From NCBI RefSeq assembly GCF_001591685.1, contig NZ_BCVJ01000002.1, forward strand, positions 1 to 64,000: 64,000 bases of DNA, read 5' to 3'. The number at the start of each line of letters is the position of its first letter. Within the stretch, counting starts at the first letter, position 1. The translations under genes were made by a program, and so were the position numbers. This document shows, piece after piece, positions 52,084-61,092 of this stretch. Source of the DNA: Ligilactobacillus murinus DSM 20452 = NBRC 14221 (lineage in GTDB: Bacteria; Bacillota; Bacilli; Lactobacillales; Lactobacillaceae). The notes beneath the pieces are model-generated. The model did not search any database. It worked only from the letters and a program-made list of their open reading frames with translations, and was not told the DNA's origin.

Positions 52084-55000
52084 ATGGAAAAAGAACTTAC
52101 TAATTTATCTAAGTCTTTAGGATTGAAGAAGATCGGTCCACTTAAGTTCAAAGAAGATGACGATCTGTACAAGAAGTTTCAAAAGTTGATCAAGTACATC
52201 TACAAGAATGTAGAGAGGAAAAAAGAAGACAACAGTACTGCTGTGAAAAAAATGTTTGAGTACCGTTTCGGGAAAGAAGGAAGTTTAGAAAAACTTTCAC
52301 TAGATGATACAAGTATTCCACAATACAAACAGACAGAAGATTTTTCTGGCGAAGTTTATAGATATAACTGGAAAAATGTTTTAGGAAATCCGATGGCGAC
52401 ATACTTTTTTGTTGACCCACAAAATCATTTTGGATCAAAACATGGTAAGCGTTTTAGGCCACTTGACTATTTAGGACGTCAAAAAAGGACAAGTAGCCAG
52501 TATATCTATGACAAAGAAGCGGTTATGTTGAATCAAGATCGTTTGGTAGGATTTGACCGATTCGAGAAAGCATTACTTGAGGAATATACAAAGAAACAAG
52601 GCAACTACCTTTTCAGTGAAAAAACTCTTAGAAACTATCTAAGTTTATTAATAGATCCAGCTATGGCCGGCAAAAAGGAAGTATGGAGATTCAAAGAGAC
52701 AAATCACTCTTATGGGGAACTTGTGGAATTTATTGATGGGTACATTAGTGGTGTATATGAAGTGGTGGTCCAACATGAGTACGAAAAAAATCTTGAAAGT
52801 CAATTCAGAGCGGATCCGTCTACTACAAAAGCTAATATCAATGAAGAAACGCAAAAGGTAATGGATAATACTGAACTCAAAGAGTACTTCAAGTTTGTCG
52901 AACTAGATAATGATGTGGATCTGAAACTATTTGGGGACTTTGAGAGAGAAATGCACAGAGTCCAGGAAGTGTTACCTAAGATCAATGATACAAAGCCAGA
53001 TCTACGGTTAAGAAAATTGGGTAACTACAAAGCTGCGGGGCTATATTTTCCATTCAATAAGACGATCGCATTAGATTTTAGAAGTGACAGTACTGAGAAT
53101 CGTGACGAATATAAGCCAAGCGAACCAGGTATTAGATCATTTATTCATGAGTATGGTCATTACTTAGACTATAATTTGGTAAATTCTGATGGTATGACGA
53201 CTAGTTTGAGTCTAGAGCAGGAATTCAGACCGATTATTGAAAAATATGTGGAACAGTTAAAAGAAAATGGGATATATTCCCAATCTCATGGTAAAACAGC
53301 AAACTACTATGCTGTACCGACTGAAGTATTTGCGCGTGCTTTTGAAGTCTATGCTTATGAAAAAGGGCTAAGAAGTCCATTGATGAAATCTGAAGATTAT
53401 GGGACAGAGCCACAATATGTAAGTTTCACGTCTGAGATAAGAGAAGAGATCACAAAATATTTTGATGAAAAGCTACCCGAATTTGGTGGAAAAATCAGGG
53501 AATTAGCTGAAAAAGAAAGAATCGAAAAGCAAGAGATAGATCAAAGTCAAGATAAGGTTGAAGACACGAAAAAAGAAGGACGAGAGTATACGCCCTCTTT
53601 ACAGTCTGAAACTGAAGGCAGTGGGCCACCCGATCAAGAAAACTTGATCCATGAATTTGATCGTCCTTCTTTACTCAAGTTTAACATGAATTTGGGTGAA
53701 AAGCCACGACAAATTACAGGTTTCCATGTTGCGACGCAAGATGAATTAGAAATGTTGAATAACAAAGTAGGCGATCTGGTATCAACTGCCAAATTTTACA
53801 AAGAAAACATGTCACAAGGAAACGTTGTGTATGTATTCAAACAAGGCAACAATATTAAGGCTCTGAGAGTGAAATATGGTGAAGAAAACTTTTCACACCT
53901 GACCGGAATAAAGTTTGATAGAAAGTCTGCTAAAGGAATGTTGGAAGATCTGGTAAATGAAAATACAGAACAAAATGCAATTCTGGTGAAAAATGACGGT
54001 ACTACATTCCAAAAGCTAGATGTTATCCAAAAATTGCCTGAAGTTATCGATGCTAGTGTAATATCGTTGAATGATTTAGAGCATATACAACAAGCCCAGA
54101 AATTAAGATTCTCAGATGCGCTGAAGACAAAAGATAATAGTCTTCTATTGGCGCTAAAAGACTTTGAGCCAGAGATATATAGACCATATTCATTGATTAA
54201 CCTATCGGACGTTAAGGCCCAATATAATGACTATCTAAGAGTTCCAGAAAATACAGTGCTAGCTGTCTTGTCCGAGACACGTAACGACTTAGGTGGCTTA
54301 AGTATTGGAACGCTATCCATCAATCATGAGTATGTCAAAGATATGTCTAGTGCAATGGGTATTATTGATGTCATGAATAAGCGTATCTCAGAAGAGATCG
54401 CAAGAAGTGAATCTACAGAACAAGAACGATCGGAAACAAAGACTCAAGAGTCGGATACTGAACCACAAGAACAGAATGAAGACCTTTCAGTACAAAGAGA
54501 TCTAGAAGCCGACCAGGTAAATGAAGCACAAGAACCTGAAGATAAGGTCGCTAACGATCCAAAACAAGAAAACGTAAGTGTTCCAGATGATAGAAAACTG
54601 ACCGCTAAACAGATCGATGAAGCTAAGGCACGAGATATTTTGGCCGTAGCTCAGGACCTAGGAATCGAGCTAGTCTCAGACAAAGGAAATTACTATTGGG
54701 AAGCTGAACCAAGTTTTATGATCGATACTCGATCTAAGACATTCAGCTGGAAAGACAAAGATATCCATCGTGGGGACGCTGTAGGACTGGTCGAGAACGT
54801 GAAGGGGATAACGTTTGCTGAAGCTGTTAGGTACTTGAATGCTGCTGAGATCGCTAGTTTCGATCGTAATAAGATCAAATACAGACTAAATAACGGACAG
54901 GTAACGTCGAACGAAACACAAGAAGTTCCACCGGAAAAAAAGACTGACACCAAGAAAAAGCCAACCCGTAATCTACCTAAACGAGTTACCAAAGAACAGA

Positions 55001-57339
55001 TCGCAGCTGCACGCGACCGTAATATTTTAGAAGTAGCTCAGGAATTAGGCATGTCGCTCCAACAAAAAGGGCAGACTTATACTTGGACAGAACATGATTC
55101 GTTAGTTATTTTCCCAGGGACTAACACATATAGTTGGTTCTCTAAAGGTGAAAATGGCAAGAACTCATTAGATCTGGTCCAAAGTATCAAAGGCATGGAT
55201 TTCAAGACCGCAGTAATGTATTTGAACAGTGCTGAGTTATCCGAGTTTGATGAAAGTAAGGTAAATCTTGAACCACAAAAGCCCTTCAAATACTTGTTGA
55301 AGGATAGTAACGATGTAAGCAAGCTAAAAGAATATTTTGTCAATGAGCGTAAGATCAATGGTCAAACTGTCAATGATTTTTTACGAAGTGGTGTGATCGC
55401 ACAAGCTAATCGGATCTATCAAAATCAATTCGAACCAGTCGTAGTATTCAAGCACAAAGAGGCAAGTGGTAAACTTGTCGGCGCAAGTCTGCAAGGAATA
55501 AAAGAGGACCGACAACGTTATCCGGAACGTGGGCGCCTAAAAGAGATCATTACCAACAGTAAGCGCAATTGGGGTGTCACCTACAATAGTGGCCTCAAAG
55601 CTGATCAAAATTCGTTCAAGATGATTTTTTTTGAAGCCCCGATCGATATGATGAGTTACTACGAACTTCATAAAGACAAGTTAGAGGGTGTTCGCTTAGT
55701 GGCCATGAATGGTCTAAAAGACAATACGATGGGCAGACATATTGCCGAAAGTTTTGGATTCGCCGGAGAACCTAGCTTGAAAGATCTAAACGATCGATTC
55801 AAAGAAAACGGCCTTACAAGATCTGATGTTGCGAAAAGATTTAAAGCACAAAATGTTAGTCTAAAGATCGCTGTCGATAATGATGATAAAGGCCGAGAAT
55901 TTATTGATAGGCTCAATAAAAAATATCCGTTGATACCATTTGAGGCGGATCTACCACCTTTATTAAAAGGTCGAGAAAAGACGGATTGGAATGATTATCT
56001 CAAAGCAACTAAGCTCGATCCTGATTTGGTTCTTGAGCGTAGTCGTGTAGAAACTAAGAAAGAACCTGATCAGTCACAAATCCCGTTAGAAAAGAAAGAA
56101 GAATCTAAAACTATCAAAGAGGATACAAAAAAGGTAGTACCTCAAGCACAAGTAGAGCCTTCAAAGGAAGATAAAAAAGAATTTGATATTGAGACCGCCA
56201 GTGCTAAGGAATTGAGCAATTTTGCAGTGAAAAAGATCCGTGAGATCACACAAGACCCACAGATGCTAGATGAGTATATGACCATGTTAGGTAAGTTTCC
56301 GGAATACTCCCCGCGAAACGTAGCTTTGATCTATACTCAAGCAAAAGAAGCTCAAATGGTCGGAACATTCAAAGAGTGGCAAGCGCGTCATGATACTTTC
56401 AAATTGACTAAAGATGACATCTTGTATGACGAAGAGGTCGCAACCAGAGTACAAGAGTCAGGGCGAGAGTATGAACAAAAACTTTCCATCAAAAGTGGTG
56501 AGCGCGGTAAGATCAATTTGTTCAAGGTAAAACAAGAATGGAAGCTGCCAAGAACAGATGAAGCCGGCAACGTGCTCAAATTTGAAAATGGCAATATTAA
56601 GTATAAGCAATATCACCCAAGTAAATTGACCGAACTTGAAAAGAAATTGCTTGAAGATAAGAAGATAGAACCAAAGCTACTGCCTGCAAGAGATAAAAAT
56701 GGTGCGCTTATCTTTATGAAATATAAGGTCTTTGATATTTCTCAAACAAATCTGAAACAAGAGGCATATCAGAAAGTAGTCGGTAAACATCAATATGACT
56801 ATGAAGCTGAAAAAAGCAAGCTATACAAGATAAGCTATGCGTTAAAAGCGTATGCTAAGGAAAACAACATCGATTACAAGATCGATAAGTTAAAGGTCGA
56901 TGGCTTAGATCCAAATGTAAAGGGAAAATATCATGATGACCCTACGCATGGTCCTAAAGTTCGCATGAATAAGAATCTAGAATTTGCGGATAGTCTAGGA
57001 ACAGCCATAAGGTTGCTCAGTCATGGGGCGATAAATAATATCCGAAATACCGAAAAAGAGGTCACAAAGTCCCAACGTGGACTTGAAGCTGAGATCATGG
57101 GACACGCCGTGGCAGCACATTTTGGACTTAAGACTGAGGATCGCTGGTTGAAACAAATGACTGAAAGACTACAGGAATTATCTGACAAAGAGCTATCAAA
57201 AAGTTTGAATCAGGTAGCGGTCGCAAGTCATAAATTCATCAATAGTATCGCAAAATACAGTGACACTCCAAAACGCCAGCGTGATCGCAGTATGAAAAAG
57301 AAATATAACCACACACAGTCGATCGGACGTAATATCTAA
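52084..57339 (+). CDS. Polyvalent protein: zincin, nuclease-like, primase/Toprim and ArdC-like domains
   Basis: A 1751-residue multi-domain protein. In order: unknown N-terminal region; zinc metallopeptidase-like domain with SFIHEYGHYLDY (HExxH at 355-359) and PTEVFARAFEVYAYE (about 412-426); a domain at about 545-660 with GFHVATQDELEML and ENFSHLTGIKF, like phage PBECR4 nuclease-type domains; an acidic linker; two tandem repeats (about 846-925 and 975-1056: ILAVAQDLG.../ILEVAQELG..., ending EAVRYLN/TAVMYLN) of the DUF3991 type; a TraC-like Toprim core with IFFEAPID and VDNDDKG (1180-1270); an ArdC-like ssDNA-binding region (FPEYSPRNVALIYTQAKEA); and a final zincin-like segment where HExxH is replaced (LSHGAIN). 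It resembles LtrC/TraC proteins carried with the transferred strand. GAGGTGAT supports ATG 52084. Confidence 0.8.
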   Translation: MEKELTNLSKSLGLKKIGPLKFKEDDDLYKKFQKLIKYIYKNVERKKEDNSTAVKKMFEYRFGKEGSLEKLSLDDTSIPQYKQTEDFSGEVYRYNWKNVLGNPMATYFFVDPQNHFGSKHGKRFRPLDYLGRQKRTSSQYIYDKEAVMLNQDRLVGFDRFEKALLEEYTKKQGNYLFSEKTLRNYLSLLIDPAMAGKKEVWRFKETNHSYGELVEFIDGYISGVYEVVVQHEYEKNLESQFRADPSTTKANINEETQKVMDNTELKEYFKFVELDNDVDLKLFGDFEREMHRVQEVLPKINDTKPDLRLRKLGNYKAAGLYFPFNKTIALDFRSDSTENRDEYKPSEPGIRSFIHEYGHYLDYNLVNSDGMTTSLSLEQEFRPIIEKYVEQLKENGIYSQSHGKTANYYAVPTEVFARAFEVYAYEKGLRSPLMKSEDYGTEPQYVSFTSEIREEITKYFDEKLPEFGGKIRELAEKERIEKQEIDQSQDKVEDTKKEGREYTPSLQSETEGSGPPDQENLIHEFDRPSLLKFNMNLGEKPRQITGFHVATQDELEMLNNKVGDLVSTAKFYKENMSQGNVVYVFKQGNNIKALRVKYGEENFSHLTGIKFDRKSAKGMLEDLVNENTEQNAILVKNDGTTFQKLDVIQKLPEVIDASVISLNDLEHIQQAQKLRFSDALKTKDNSLLLALKDFEPEIYRPYSLINLSDVKAQYNDYLRVPENTVLAVLSETRNDLGGLSIGTLSINHEYVKDMSSAMGIIDVMNKRISEEIARSESTEQERSETKTQESDTEPQEQNEDLSVQRDLEADQVNEAQEPEDKVANDPKQENVSVPDDRKLTAKQIDEAKARDILAVAQDLGIELVSDKGNYYWEAEPSFMIDTRSKTFSWKDKDIHRGDAVGLVENVKGITFAEAVRYLNAAEIASFDRNKIKYRLNNGQVTSNETQEVPPEKKTDTKKKPTRNLPKRVTKEQIAAARDRNILEVAQELGMSLQQKGQTYTWTEHDSLVIFPGTNTYSWFSKGENGKNSLDLVQSIKGMDFKTAVMYLNSAELSEFDESKVNLEPQKPFKYLLKDSNDVSKLKEYFVNERKINGQTVNDFLRSGVIAQANRIYQNQFEPVVVFKHKEASGKLVGASLQGIKEDRQRYPERGRLKEIITNSKRNWGVTYNSGLKADQNSFKMIFFEAPIDMMSYYELHKDKLEGVRLVAMNGLKDNTMGRHIAESFGFAGEPSLKDLNDRFKENGLTRSDVAKRFKAQNVSLKIAVDNDDKGREFIDRLNKKYPLIPFEADLPPLLKGREKTDWNDYLKATKLDPDLVLERSRVETKKEPDQSQIPLEKKEESKTIKEDTKKVVPQAQVEPSKEDKKEFDIETASAKELSNFAVKKIREITQDPQMLDEYMTMLGKFPEYSPRNVALIYTQAKEAQMVGTFKEWQARHDTFKLTKDDILYDEEVATRVQESGREYEQKLSIKSGERGKINLFKVKQEWKLPRTDEAGNVLKFENGNIKYKQYHPSKLTELEKKLLEDKKIEPKLLPARDKNGALIFMKYKVFDISQTNLKQEAYQKVVGKHQYDYEAEKSKLYKISYALKAYAKENNIDYKIDKLKVDGLDPNVKGKYHDDPTHGPKVRMNKNLEFADSLGTAIRLLSHGAINNIRNTEKEVTKSQRGLEAEIMGHAVAAHFGLKTEDRWLKQMTERLQELSDKELSKSLNQVAVASHKFINSIAKYSDTPKRQRDRSMKKKYNHTQSIGRNI

Positions 57340-57346
57340 ATATCCT

Positions 57347-57406
57347 AAAAAGTTGTGTTTTATCAAAACGTGTTCTAATTAATGCGTTGATAAAACACAA
57401 CTTTTT
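57347..57406. terminator. Intrinsic terminator, 20-bp perfect stem
   Basis: AAAAAGTTGTGTTTTATCAA (57347-57366) and its exact complement (57387-57406) with a 20-base loop. The ends are A and T runs, so it can act on both strands. It separates the polyvalent gene from topB. Confidence 0.9.
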
Positions 57407-57421
57407 ATATGGAGGGAGAAA

Positions 57422-59878
57422 ATGACAACAGTTATTTTAGCTGAAAAGCCTAAACAAGCGGGTTCATACGCTAAGGCATTTAGCTCATCTGAGAGAAGAC
57501 AAGGATATTTTGCTGTAAGTGATCCTATCTTGCCTGAAGATACAGTGATCACATATGGTTTTGGCCATTTGGTAGAGTTAGCTATGCCAGCGTACTATCC
57601 AGAGTATAAAGAAAAGGGAACGAAGATGAGTTTGGTTCACTTACCTATCTATCCTGATAAATTTCATTATGAAGTCAGAGAAGATAGTAGCGATCAATTT
57701 TATATCGTAAAGGGGCTGCTTGAAAAAGCCGATACGATCGTGATCGCGACTGATTGTGATCGTGAAGGTGAAAATATCGCATGGTCGATCATGAGAAAAG
57801 CTAAGATCAATCTTAAAAGTAAAGTGCTCAAACGTTTGTGGATCAACTCATTAGAAAAATCAGTCATTAGACAAGGATTTCAAGATCTAAAAGATGATCA
57901 TGATTACTATAAGTATTATCTTGAAGCTGAAGCTAGGAAGAAAAGTGATTGGCTCGTTGGTATGAACTTGACCGAACTTTATTCTGTTTTGCTACGGCAA
58001 AAAGGGCTAGATAAAATTTTGAGTGTGGGACGTGTTCAAACACCGACACTTTACATGATCTATCAACGTGATCAAATGATCAAAAACTTCAAGGTAAGTA
58101 CGTATTATGAACTTGAAGCCGAAATTTTAGCAGGGAATAAAAAATTCGACGCAAAATTAACGCCCTCTCAGCAATTTCAAGACAAAACGAGTCTAATTAC
58201 ATTCAAACGTGACAATCGTCTTGAAAACGAGCGAGAGGCAGGAATTATTAGAAGCGTCCAAAAAGAAGAAAAATCCATAGCAAGTCCAAGGCTATTTTCG
58301 CTTTCGAGTTTGCAAAGTGAAGCTAATAAACGATTTAAGGCCAGTGCGTCGGATACACTAGCTGCAGTCCAAAATTTATATGAAGCTGGTCTATTATCAT
58401 ATCCCCGGACGAGCTGTAATTATATCACCGAAGAAGAGTTTTCGTATCTAAAAGAAAACGTCAAAAAATATGGTGATCTGATCGATAACACGCTCAAATT
58501 CACACGTCTAGAATCAAACAAGCGTTACGTTGATGGTAGTAGAGTGCAAGAACACTATGCGATCATTCCGACAAATCAAGTTGCTAGTCAAAAGCAATTT
58601 ACCGAGTTTTCTGATCTTGAAAAGAAGATCTATTGGCTAGTGGTGGCGACTACGATATCGATGTTTTTGCCGACTTACAAATATAGTGAGACCACGGTAA
58701 CAACAGATGTGGGAAATGTCAGCTTTGCTTCTAGTGGAAAAACACTTGTAGATATAGGCTGGAAAAAACTATTTGGGCTAAAGCAGAACAAAAACGATCT
58801 ACCGGAACTAAGAGAAGGGCAACAGGTCTCGGTGACGCCAAGGGTAGTAGAGAAACAGACTACACCACCTAAGCCTTTCACTGAAGGTACACTGATCACG
58901 GCCATGAAAACTGCTGGACGTGAACTTAATGACAAAAAAGCACAAGCGATCTTAAAAGACGTTAAAGGTATAGGGACTGAAGCAACACGTGCAAATATCA
59001 TCGATGGACTCAAAGAAAAAGATTATGTTGTCAGTCAAAAAAATGCGTTACATGTCACGGAATTGGGTGAGTTGCTTTGCCACTCTGTAGAAAGTTCACA
59101 ATTATTGACCTCGGTCGAAATGACGGCTAAATGGGAAGAAAAGTTAAAAGAGATCAGTCAAAAAACTTATTCGCAAGAAGAATTTTTGATCCAGATCCGT
59201 AATTTCATCAGTAGTTTGATCGCTCAAGTTCCAACGTACATTGAAAGCAACACTAAGCTCGATGAAATGGTACAGGCTGTTTTAGCTCAGCGATCATTAG
59301 ATACTTGTCCTAAGTGTCACCAGGGGCAAGTTTTAGATAAAGGCAAATTCTATGGTTGTAGTGAGTATTCAAATGGCTGTAACTTCTTATTACCTAAAAA
59401 ATATGCCGGTAGAAAACTAGCTAAAAATGAACTGATAGAGTTGCTACAAAACAAGCAGACTAAACTTCTCACTGGTTTTGTCGGTAAGGAGTCAGGTAAG
59501 GAATATTCAGCTTATCTGAAACTAAATGATGACTGTGATCTAGAGTTAGAGTTTCCTAAACGTGAAAGTAACAGTATCGGTCTTTGTCCTAAGTGTCGTC
59601 AAGGTCAGATCATGGATCGGGGTAAGTTCTATGGCTGTGATCGTTACAGTAAAGATGGTGAAGGTTGTGATTTTAGTTTTAGTAAGATCATAGCTGGGCA
59701 CGAGATCACTAGCGAAGAGGCTAAACAAATTATTGAAGGTGAAAAAACCGCACTACTACAAGGATTTGTTAGCAAAAAAGGCAAACAGTTCTCTGCAAGA
59801 CTCAAATTAGATGATGAATATAACATTGCATTTGAATTTGAAAAGAAGAAATCAAAGAAACACGGGAGGAATAAATAA
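57422..59878 (+). CDS. topB: Type IA DNA topoisomerase (topoisomerase III)
   Basis: An 818-residue type IA topoisomerase: Toprim domain with VILAEKPKQA (Glu8) and IVIATDCDREGENIAW, the active-site Tyr in GLLSYPRTSCNYIT, and TEATRANIIDGLKEK. The C-terminus has two zinc-finger repeats, CPKCHQGQVLDKGKFYGC and CPKCRQGQIMDRGKFYGC. Topoisomerase III genes are common on Gram-positive conjugative elements, where they resolve replication or transfer intermediates. GGAGGG ribosome site. Followed with no gap by the OB-like gene. Confidence 0.94.
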   Translation: MTTVILAEKPKQAGSYAKAFSSSERRQGYFAVSDPILPEDTVITYGFGHLVELAMPAYYPEYKEKGTKMSLVHLPIYPDKFHYEVREDSSDQFYIVKGLLEKADTIVIATDCDREGENIAWSIMRKAKINLKSKVLKRLWINSLEKSVIRQGFQDLKDDHDYYKYYLEAEARKKSDWLVGMNLTELYSVLLRQKGLDKILSVGRVQTPTLYMIYQRDQMIKNFKVSTYYELEAEILAGNKKFDAKLTPSQQFQDKTSLITFKRDNRLENEREAGIIRSVQKEEKSIASPRLFSLSSLQSEANKRFKASASDTLAAVQNLYEAGLLSYPRTSCNYITEEEFSYLKENVKKYGDLIDNTLKFTRLESNKRYVDGSRVQEHYAIIPTNQVASQKQFTEFSDLEKKIYWLVVATTISMFLPTYKYSETTVTTDVGNVSFASSGKTLVDIGWKKLFGLKQNKNDLPELREGQQVSVTPRVVEKQTTPPKPFTEGTLITAMKTAGRELNDKKAQAILKDVKGIGTEATRANIIDGLKEKDYVVSQKNALHVTELGELLCHSVESSQLLTSVEMTAKWEEKLKEISQKTYSQEEFLIQIRNFISSLIAQVPTYIESNTKLDEMVQAVLAQRSLDTCPKCHQGQVLDKGKFYGCSEYSNGCNFLLPKKYAGRKLAKNELIELLQNKQTKLLTGFVGKESGKEYSAYLKLNDDCDLELEFPKRESNSIGLCPKCRQGQIMDRGKFYGCDRYSKDGEGCDFSFSKIIAGHEITSEEAKQIIEGEKTALLQGFVSKKGKQFSARLKLDDEYNIAFEFEKKKSKKHGRNK

Positions 59879-60763
59879 ATGACTATCGAAGGTAAGGTAA
59901 TCGCTTTAGAATTAAAGAATTTTGGTTTTTCTGACAAGAGCGAATTTGTGATGACGCTTGAGACGTTAGGTGATACGAAAGTGGTACTTGACTTGCCGAT
60001 CGCAAGACAAGATGCTAGCGACTATAAACTAGGACAAGTGGTAGAGGTCGATGTATTGGTCACAGAACACTATACTCCAAAGGAACTACCTAGAAAATAT
60101 CGAGTGGCCAAAAAGTATCCACCGGAAAGTTTTCCGTATGATGAACTACCTCAGCCACACCGTGATCCCGAATTGTTTGGTCCGCAACCACCACAAGAAG
60201 AATATGTGGAATATCCATCTGATGAAGAGTTAGACATATACGATGATGAAGACGAAGTACAAGACGAGGCTGAGCAGCCACAAAGTAAAGCTGAAGAAAT
60301 TAAGCAACAAGAAAGCCCGGCCCAACAGGAAGAAAAAAACTTTGGTGGACTAGAAGACATCTTGAATGACAAGAGCGATGATATGACAAATGAAGAGATC
60401 GCTCAGAAATTAGGTAAGGAAGAAAACGTAGATACTGATCCTGTAGATAAGCCTAAGGTGGATAATATGTCGAACCAAGAACTGACCCAAAGTGACTACG
60501 AAAAGAGTGGTCAAAATAATAGACCGGAGAATGCGGAAGTACCTGATCAAACGTCACAAGAGACACAACAAGACACAGTTTCTGGTCAACAAGAAAAGGA
60601 TGACGGCCAAGAAGAAACAGAATCTCAATCAGAACAGCAAGATCACCAACCAGAAGAGGAAAATAGTGAAAAAACTGACGAAGGATCAGCGCCATTAGGT
60701 GGTAGCATGATGGGCGGATTCGCCGGAAACGAAGATATCGACGATGACGAAGAAGAGGAGTAA
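59879..60763 (+). CDS. Acidic SSB-like (OB-fold?) protein
   Basis: A 294-residue protein. The first 85 residues are beta-rich and could be an OB fold (EGKVIALELKNFGFSDKSEF, LGQVVEVDVLVTEHYT). Residues 100-294 are disordered, rich in Glu, Asp and Gln, and end in a very acidic tail (EDIDDDEEEE) after a GGSMMGG stretch. This is the SSB arrangement, though the usual C-terminal Pro-Phe is absent. Its ATG begins right after the topB stop, so it may cooperate with topoisomerase III on single strands. SSB-like role is inference. Confidence 0.55.
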   Translation: MTIEGKVIALELKNFGFSDKSEFVMTLETLGDTKVVLDLPIARQDASDYKLGQVVEVDVLVTEHYTPKELPRKYRVAKKYPPESFPYDELPQPHRDPELFGPQPPQEEYVEYPSDEELDIYDDEDEVQDEAEQPQSKAEEIKQQESPAQQEEKNFGGLEDILNDKSDDMTNEEIAQKLGKEENVDTDPVDKPKVDNMSNQELTQSDYEKSGQNNRPENAEVPDQTSQETQQDTVSGQQEKDDGQEETESQSEQQDHQPEEENSEKTDEGSAPLGGSMMGGFAGNEDIDDDEEEE

Positions 60764-60770
60764 AAGCACA

Positions 60771-61082
60771 ATGAAGAAGATGATCACTGATATAATGTTA
60801 GGGATCCGTAAGAATCCAAATAAATTTGTCAGACGCTTTTCTGTATCCTTGCTAACAGTTAATATTTGTTCGTTGTTATATAGCCTTTCATGCTTCTTTA
60901 AGGTCGTGAAGTGGGTTAACGATGATAATATGACACGCTTTTTTACCGGAGAACTCCCAGTACAGATCAATGGATATTTGAACGGATCTAGCCAAGGGTT
61001 TACAGTCTTTCTAGTTACAATGATCGCTTTATTGATGACATTATGGTCTTTTATGTGGAGACATACAAAGAAAAATGGGTAG
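60771..61082 (+). CDS. Small membrane protein
   Basis: A 103-residue protein with a basic N-terminus and two hydrophobic segments (about residues 25-42 and 76-93). AGGAG precedes ATG 60771. Lies between the SSB-like and Clp-like genes. A likely inner part of the transfer machine; no family recognised. Confidence 0.55.
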   Translation: MKKMITDIMLGIRKNPNKFVRRFSVSLLTVNICSLLYSLSCFFKVVKWVNDDNMTRFFTGELPVQINGYLNGSSQGFTVFLVTMIALLMTLWSFMWRHTKKNG

Positions 61083-61092
61083 GTGATAAACG

